Assembly: GCF_001649575.2 (NCBI RefSeq)
Contig: NC_051452.1
Span: 6,964,456 to 7,028,455 of the forward strand
Direction: 5' to 3'
Length of the DNA stretch: 64,000 bases
Origin: Kryptolebias marmoratus
Taxonomy: Eukaryota > Chordata > Actinopteri > Cyprinodontiformes > Rivulidae
The notes below the pieces were generated by a model. That model saw only the letters and a program-made list of their open reading frames with translations. It was not told the DNA's origin and searched no databases. This document shows, one piece after another, positions 56,841 through 64,000 of the stretch. A program made the translations under genes and the position numbers. How positions within the stretch are numbered: the stretch's first letter is position 1; every line of letters starts with the position of its first letter.

Positions 56841-59164
56841 TTTACGAGTTTACGTTTTAGATAAAAAATTTGCGATAAAATTCTTCAGGTTAGTTGGAAA
56901 ACGTTCAGCCACAAACTCCAAAACATGGCCGTCTTTGATGGAGACGCAAGATTTGAGGAGGTTCAGCAAACTATGAGACGATGAAGAAGTGATGGAGATG
57001 AGTTTAACAGAACTGAGCATACCTTAAAAAGTTTTGCTTTGATAAAAAACACTACCTTAACAGTTTCCCCCCAAAATGTTCAAAATGCTTGGAAAAAAGA
57101 AAACCCAAATTAAATTAGATGCTGTTCTTGAACTCTTTGGAGTTCATTCAAAAACTTGGTTTCTTTGTAAAGGTAATACTAAATTATTTACCTCAGAAGT
57201 CAAATTTATTGTAACTACAATGTATGCAGTTAGTACTTACTGGATATTATTAGCTCTGGAGAGACCATGGATTAAACCAGTTGGTCAAAAGAGCTGTCAA
57301 TCAAAAGGGGAGGGCCTATTTGGCCTTTTTGACTCCATGGTATTTAAATTTAAAACTCATAGTGGAAACTATGAGGCTTTGTATTCAAATCTAAGTCAGG
57401 GCACCAGTTAGTAAAGTTACAAACTATATCATCCAAGTGGCACAGTGACGGCTAGAAGAAAACTTTTGAAAAGCCAGATAGTTTCTCTCAATTTCATGTT
57501 TAAATTTTGGTGTGCAACCATTACCCTGGATTTAATGCAGTTCCATTAAAGCTGAAAAATGAGCCAGGTTTGAACTGCTGCCAGGAAGTCTGTGATGTTA
57601 GATGTTAGTGGTATCGACAGTGCAAAATGTGTTTTTTTATTGGTTATCGAGTAAACACAGGACCAGCATCACCAATAAGGATCCAAAACTTTGAATTTCT
57701 AAGGCCAGCCTTTACAGTTTCACTTAAGAAGAAAGTGTGTTAGATTTATCATCAATACACTGAGTCTGAATATACTTTCCTGACTATTACGACTAAGTTT
57801 TGCTTTCCACCGTTAACATATTATATTTTTTGGCTAAGTTTCTCGGCACATAAAAACTGAAACTAACTAAACTTGCCAAACCATAATCAGCACAAGGTGG
57901 AGAATGAATGTTTTAGAGTTTGTATTCTTCTTGTTTTTGTTCAGAAACAAAACAATTTTTCCCTTTCGGTGAAAATCTGGAACAGGAGTAACGTAGAAAG
58001 ATATCTGTATTGAGCCAAATGTGCTCATTTGGTGAAGGATTCCGTTTAGTTTGCCTTGAATGTTTGACAGAGACCAGAAGATAAGATCCCGTTCACACTT
58101 CAACCAGGTAGATGGTCTTTGCAGAGCAGATTCTCCATTACAAGGGACAGAGTCTGATGGGTCCACGACAGTTTTGAGCACGCACAAAACCTCTGCAGCG
58201 AGGTTTTAATGGGTTATCATCATAGTGGCAGTTTATGGTGCGAGTTGGATTTTAGGAAACTGAAGCAGAACGAACCATTCTGACCTCATGTCTTGGCTGT
58301 GTGGAGTTATCTAGGACGTGTGTGTGATTGGATGAGCAAATTAAAGCATCTCTGAAATAAAGAAAATAGCAGAAAACCTCCTTTTTATGAGTGCAAAGCA
58401 GCATCATGATTGTTTTCACACCGAACGGGGTTGTCCGTCAAGAGAGTAGCTACTGTTTTCAGTTAGTTAAAAAAAATGCAGGTTTTTAACATTCATTATC
58501 CTAATCTATAAGAAATGTCAAGTTTCCTACATTATAAATAGCATAAAGAGAAAGTAAGGCTGAGCTGAAGAAGGACCTGTTGAGGCTTAGGTGGTCGAGT
58601 GTCAAGTTAGGACACAGAAGCCCAAAATTTAAAGCTTTCTGGCGAGGAGCCATCGAGAGCTGTCAGAGGCACCACCCGATCCTGTGCCGCCTTGGATTCT
58701 AACACACCAGAAACCAGGAAGGAGTTTTAAATTCCCTCCTCGTAGATCTGATGCGAGGTGTTGGAGATGATTGATGAGAGCGTTTTCCTGTAAGGTTACG
58801 AGCGCGGCTGGCAGCGAGTGAGCGGTTTCAGCGTGGACACGTGAGGATAACCGGAGTCCATGTTTTCTCCACAAAGACAGGATTGTTTTTATATATGGTT
58901 TAAAAAAAAAAGAAACTTGAAATGTCTGAGTAAAACAGGTCTTTACTAAACTGTCAAGACTCTGAAAAACCACAAAATAAAATAGAATCAAACTAAATTA
59001 GATGCAGAATTTTAAAGTAGGGCTGCACAACATAAAACTATGATAATACTGAATATTAAAATAACAATATTTATTGCCATTAACCCACAATTTTTCCCAT
59101 TCCTCTTTTTATTGCCTGCCACCAAAAGATGAAATGAGATGATAATGTTAATGCTTGTAGGTGT
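56841..59164. other. filip1l intron without recognised genes
   Basis: Three open frames of 106-120 codons (57076-57411 plus; 57867-58187 and 58629-58991 minus) lack recognisable motifs and splice support. I regard them as chance. Confidence 0.4.
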
Positions 59165-59450
59165 GTTTGTGTGTCTGTTAGCAAAATAACCATGAACCTT
59201 TCAGATTAAAAAAAACAAAATAAAAAAAACAGACATCTCATCTACAACTGATTAACTTTTGAAGTCAAGATGGCCGTCACAGCTCAACTTACCAACATTA
59301 AAATGACTGCAACTCAGTTGATCTGACAGATATTGAGCTAAAATTTGGTGTGGTAGTAGCTGAGAGTCCCTCACAACAAATACTCTGAGCTCGAGATGTT
59401 GCATAACATTATTTTTGAGGTTTGACCAAAAACAGCTTCAGCTCTGTTAC
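59165..59450 (-). repeat. REP-A repeat copy
   Basis: Minus orientation: tctgttagcaaaataaccat, caagatggccgtcacagctc and gtgtggtagtagctgagagt. Confidence 0.72.
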
Positions 59451-61009
59451 CAACAATGTCATAAAAGTTTTTATTTAATGCGGGGGAGTTATTTCAGCAA
59501 AACATCCACCTTCATCTGCACCCAAAAACTTTTCCTCCGAGTTGTGACCAGAGCCTTTGTGATGCAAGCCCAAAACCTCAATTACACCGTTTTTCTCCAA
59601 GATTAAATTATGCAGTCCATTTAGTTTTACTCAGAAGTCTGTTCTAATCCCAAGCTGACCCGGTGAGGGACTGCAGCTTCCAACACTGAGGGATAAAGAG
59701 GTTTGCTGATATTTTGACGAGGCTGCAGCTGGATTTAGGATGATTTGTGCGACTTCACCGGGAAAGATTAGAGGACCGTGTCAAAGTCTGCAGGCTGATA
59801 TCTCAGGACAAATGTTTCTGAGAAAATCCGCTTGGAAGTGGGAGACACCAGGCGGAGTGGGCGTATGACTAAAGAGTGGAAAAACGGCTTTCAAGGGTCC
59901 AGTTTCAGTGTCCTCAAATGGTTCAGTGAAGAAGACAAAGACTAAATCTAATCTCACCTACCGAAAAGCAGAAAAACTCTGATTACAAGACCATAAGAAG
60001 TTCAATGTCTTCGAGCCAAAAGGAGAGAACATTTTAAGGAAGGGTTCTTGTAGAGTTTAAACATGTCAAAGAGGAGGTGCGGTATCTGTGGTTTGGACCA
60101 GGAGCAAACAGAAAATCAATGCTACGCCTCTCTAATTTAATGTACGTACAGCAGGAGCTGTAAGGCACAAACTTTCCCTCAAACAACAAAAGCAACGAAA
60201 TATGTGCTCATATTTCAAGAAGCTGCAAATAACAGCCACCCCCACCCCCGCAATAAAGAGATTTATCAGCCATTTATTCAACTCCGTTAGGCCATGACCA
60301 TTTTAAATAGAAGACCTTATCTAAAAAAAGGTGTAACACAATGATAAAGTATCTGTAAAATGTTAAGAACCAGATGTGAAGATCGTCACACCTACATGAA
60401 CAGATGCTTTTAGATTTATAAAAATCTTGTAAAAGGCTATGAAGCCTGCCAGAGTTAATTGCACCTAAAGAACATGAAATCATCCGTCAACCAGCCATCA
60501 GTCGTCGTCATCGCTGAAAGTCAGCGAACAAAGCTAAACCTCAGAACCCTCGGTGTTAAAAAGCCTCCTTGAATTCCCTCCAGATGTGATCCAGCTGTCG
60601 TGTTCAGTCACTGAGGTGAGACTCGTCGTGTCTCCTCAGATGGTGACATCACCCGGAAATCCACCGTTCAGTAATAACTCCGCAGATCCGAGGCTTTGCA
60701 CCGAGGCACCTCACTGCTGCACTCCATCAACTCGTTTTAAGTGTTTTTGTGCCGCCAGGAGACCCGAGAAAGGCTCTACTGTAACCCAGCTCCCCTTCCT
60801 GAGAGGTTTCGAGTTTTATGGTCGGGCATGACATGAGGTCATGGTTAAAAATGCTTTTAAAGTGTGAAAATGTGACTTGTTTAAACCAGGATGGAGGATA
60901 AAAAGTGCCCCAAAGAAAACAGAGGATTCTGATTCATCCTGATAAGCTGCACAGAAGGATTTCTGGATGCTTTAAACTTTGAATCAGTGGATTATTTTAC
61001 AATCAATTC
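59451..61009. other. filip1l intron without recognised genes
   Basis: Sequence of mixed composition. No splice-bounded open segment or repeat family recognised. Confidence 0.45.
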
Positions 61010-61410
61010 AGTTTTTCACTTAAAAACAACAACAACAAAACCTAGAAAAATGTCTAAATTAAAGCTAAAAGCTAAAATGAGCACAACTGCAGCTAAAATT
61101 GTTGCAAAAGCTACAAATGGCGTAGCCATAGCTAACAGCTAAAATTAAATAAACCGTGAATAACACTTTAAAATAGCACAAAAAAACAAAGCTAAACCTG
61201 GCAAAACAGTAGATTAAAGCAAAAACTGACCAAACCCCAGAAAAAAAATCTAAAAAATTTGTTTAGCTGTAACTAGACGAAAATGAGCCAAACTAAAGTT
61301 AGAATTAGCATAAGTAGACAAAAATAAAACAGTATGCTGAAGCAGTTTTCAAAGAATAGTTTTGAAAGGATTGAAGAGATTTATCTCAGACATTTTTCTT
61401 TTTTTTTTGG
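61010..61410. repeat. REP-C repeat (AGCTAAAA units)
   Basis: A run of degenerate units around agctaaaa, such as taaagctaaaagctaaaatg and gccatagctaacagctaaaa. It leads into ttttgaaaggattgaagaga at the right. The same architecture recurs at four other places in the window. Non-coding. Confidence 0.6.
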
Positions 61411-62094
61411 CCAATATATTCTGACTCAACTTTCCAGGAGAACGTACAAAAATGCAACTCTTCACTGATTCATAGGAGGATTAAGTCAAGCTTGTTTCAT
61501 CAGTCCACACCTAAATCAGACATCCAGAAACCCACGAGAAAAGAGGCGATGATGTCTGAATCTTCTCACTTTGAGTCTGAGACAATCAGAGGCAGGTTGC
61601 CAAACAACTGAGATCATGAAGGCCCGGACAGGAAGTGAGCAGACAATAGGAAGGACTTGTCCAGGACCCCGAAACTGACACCCAGCCTGTTTCTCGTCCC
61701 CTCCGACCACCCCTAAGAGCGGGGCTGATTTCTTGAGCAAATTCCTGCATCGCGCCCGTTACGTCCTGAACGACTCGCATCCCTGCTGAAGACGAGAGGT
61801 GAGGAGCGAGTGGGAGGTTCCAGAGTGAGTCAGCTGGGATGGAGACAGAGAGGACGGCAGCAGGAGGACAAGATGTGCAAGAAAAGGGAGAAAGGGAGGA
61901 ACACTTCTAATAAACTGTGAGGAGGAAGTTGTTGTAATCTGCTGAGATGTCAGTGGTGAAGAGCTCACATTTGGCATCATCAACACGGTGACTAGAGAAT
62001 AATTAAAGTGTTGAAGATGAAGCCCTTCAAACTTCTCAAAAACGCCATAGTTACTATTTAATCTGTATACAAACAACTTGAGAAATGACTGAAA

Positions 62095-62400
62095 TTTAAC
62101 AAAGCAGCTGAAAATTATTGAAGCTAAAAGAAGCAGAACACAAGCTACAGCCTAAAAGGTGCAAAAAGCTGACAAAATTAACAGCAGCAAAAAGCTAGAG
62201 AAAAGTTTCAAAACATGACTAAAAGCTAAAAGCACTGAAATGCAACAGTTTAAAACAGCAGACCATAACTAAAATTTAAAGTAGCAGAAGTTGAAAATAA
62301 AGCAAGTATGATGAAGACTTTTTGAAGGAGCTGAAGAGATCCTAATGTATTTTCACAGATAAAAAACATTATTTTGAAAAGTATATATGTTACAAAAACC
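62095..62400. repeat. REP-C repeat (AGCTAAAA units)
   Basis: Units such as ttgaagctaaaagaagcaga and gactaaaagctaaaagcact, then tttttgaaggagctgaagag and aaaagtatatatgttac at the right. Same order of blocks as the copy at 61.0 kb. Confidence 0.6.
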
Positions 62401-63469
62401 AAAAGTCAGAGCCCGCCCATCTCTAAATGCTAAATGAAAATTAATGAAATTAACTCGGCAGAAATGATGTGAAATCAGGGAATGAGTGCTGAAGAGTTAC
62501 ACAAATCAAATTACCAAAGTTAGAACAAACCCCAACAAAACATACATCCAAAAACCGCATTTTGGACTGTTCCAACACTACTTAGATACATTTCCTGCCA
62601 ACAGCTGCTACAGCTAGCTGCTGTCGCCACTATTTGCTCTTTCAAAACCACAGATTTCTATAAAAAACGTTATGGAAAATGAACAGCAGTGTAAAAATTT
62701 AGAAAACAGCATTCACATAAAATTTAGGAGATTAAAGTCGTTCTAAGATGGCAGCGATCCACTTCGGTCCTGTCTGTGTTCCGACTAGCCGTTAGCTCAT
62801 CAGTCTGGTCAGAATCAAACTCAAAACTCAGGCTGGTCAGAGAGCTATCTGCAACAAGTAAGATACCGTTTGCTAATCTCCAAATATCCTTTTTTTTCTA
62901 TAAGTGTTGGACAGAATTTAGTGAAATAAATTTATTAGGTGCAGAGTTGGCAGACATTTCCACACAAATGTAACAGATGACCTGTAACTTGTTCCTAATC
63001 GCTCTAATCCCCTCACATGCGAGATATTTAAAAAAAATAAACGATTTGTGTGTCATTTGAGGCCTCTCGCTTTGGAATCGAGACAAAGCAATATGAGAAA
63101 GTTAAGACAAATGACTAATGAGGACATCTGGAGATTTTTGGGGTGTGTTGTCCTCAGAGAGACTTTGGAGACTCGGGCTAACAGAGATGAACACAGAGAG
63201 GCTGAGGAGATGTTCAGGAAATGAGGAGGAGGTCGGATAAAAACATAAAACACGAAGAAAAAGAAGAAATACAGCTGAGCATGTGCTCCATCAACAATTA
63301 CTCCTCTGAGCGGCTCCAAACCTGGTCGTTGGCTCAAATGCTTCAATTAATCGTGTAAATCTGTTGCAAAGTTGTGTTTTTTTTATTGCAGCCCAATTTT
63401 AAGACATCCATGTAAATAAAAACTGGATATGTGAAGACCTTTTTATAATTTAAGGCTTAGTAATAATTG

Positions 63470-64000
63470 AAAGGATGCATATCGCCCGCCGCCTTTCATG
63501 CAAGAGTTTTAAACTAAGATCATCTTAGGGTGAGGAGGAACAGAGTTGGTCAAAAGCGAAAACTCGCGAGCTTCAGATATGTGTTGGGATGACTGTCAGC
63601 TACAACCACACCAAATTTTAGCTCAATGTTTGTAAAATAAGCAGAGTTATAGCCATTTTAGTGTTTTTTCTTAGGTCACTTGCCTATAAAAAACATCTGG
63701 AATTGAGTTGACTAAAAGTTAATCAGTTGTACATATACATCTGGTAATTAGCTACTTTTTGAGAGTTTTATTAAAATTCAAAGTTCATGAGATATTTTGC
63801 TAACAGACAATAATGCCACAGAATTTAAGCAAAAATGTTGCACAATTAGTAGCACATGCTCAGCTACTATTACACCCAATTTTAGCTCAGCATTTGTAAA
63901 GTCAGGCAACTTATAGCCATTTTAGTTTTGGCTAATTTTGATTAGCTGTGGCAACCATCTTGATTTGGAGTAGCTCCAAAAGTTACTGAGTTGTAGACGC
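63470..64000 (+). repeat. REP-A interspersed repeat, two-monomer copy at the window end
   Basis: The best copy for reading the family layout. It has a head gcatatcgcccgccgccttt, then atcatcttagggtgag, a tcagctac..ccacaccaaattttagctca block, gttatagccatttt, a tagctg..ccatcttga core, and a catgagatattttgctaacagaca block. From about 63790 the block from tcagcta to ccatcttga is repeated, so the copy is built of roughly 300-base monomers. It runs out of the window. No coding frame. Confidence 0.8.

Noticed and set aside
57076..57411. 111-codon plus-strand open frame (MFKMLGKKKT)
   Set aside because: No recognisable domain, no splice or promoter context. Could be a decayed repeat, but this was not supported.

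Overview
The window is vertebrate nuclear DNA, most probably from a percomorph-type teleost fish. It is AT-rich, the coding sequence is split into short exons with GT/AG borders, and it is dense in fish-type transposons (Rex3/RTE and L2 LINEs, Tc1/Sleeping Beauty-like remnants, hAT MITEs with 8-bp target duplications). No bacterial, plasmid or viral organisation was seen. No RNA gene was identified with confidence. There are two assembly gaps (38091-38494 and 53124-53533), both inside LINE copies.

Layout. 1-5.3 kb: a plausible plus-strand exon (989-1065) and two phase-compatible minus-strand exons (5182-5263 and one starting at 3286) of unidentified genes, plus one hAT MITE. 7.46-10.83 kb: a complete minus-strand gene of eight coding exons with a poly(A) signal, predicted to encode a 390-residue coiled-coil protein with a very basic C-terminus; I do not recognise the family. 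11-19 kb: repeats, including an L1-type insertion with a 16-bp target duplication, a Rex3 fragment and two Tc1-group remnants. About 19.0-19.3 kb: a GC-richer segment ending in a strong splice donor, my best candidate for an untranslated first exon of filip1l. 43.64-45.57 kb: the first three coding exons of filip1l (filamin A interacting protein 1-like), on the plus strand. The large coiled-coil exons of filip1l are not in the window, so 45.6-64 kb should be an intron of at least 18.4 kb.

Much of the remainder is interspersed repeat. One family (REP-A here), recognisable by a GCATATC..CCGCC..CTTTCATG head and a TGGC.GCCATCTTGAA core, occurs about 18 times in both orientations. A second family (REP-C) is built of degenerate AGCTAAAA units. 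A four-member palindromic hAT MITE family and a 770-bp hAT-type element complete the set. Nesting gives relative ages: REP-A copies are interrupted by an L1 (11.36 kb), an L2 and a MITE (37.9-38.9 kb).

The structures I find least ordinary are an 18-bp perfect hairpin in the filip1l intron (46299-46341), three consecutive short perfect hairpins (54513-54591), a roughly 690-bp array of a 13-bp unit carrying CRE half-sites (52.27-52.96 kb), and CTCF-like motifs of opposed orientation on either side of the proposed filip1l promoter. I did not find a clear new multi-gene system. The three filip1l exons and the transposon calls with target duplications are firm; isolated exon calls are tentative.
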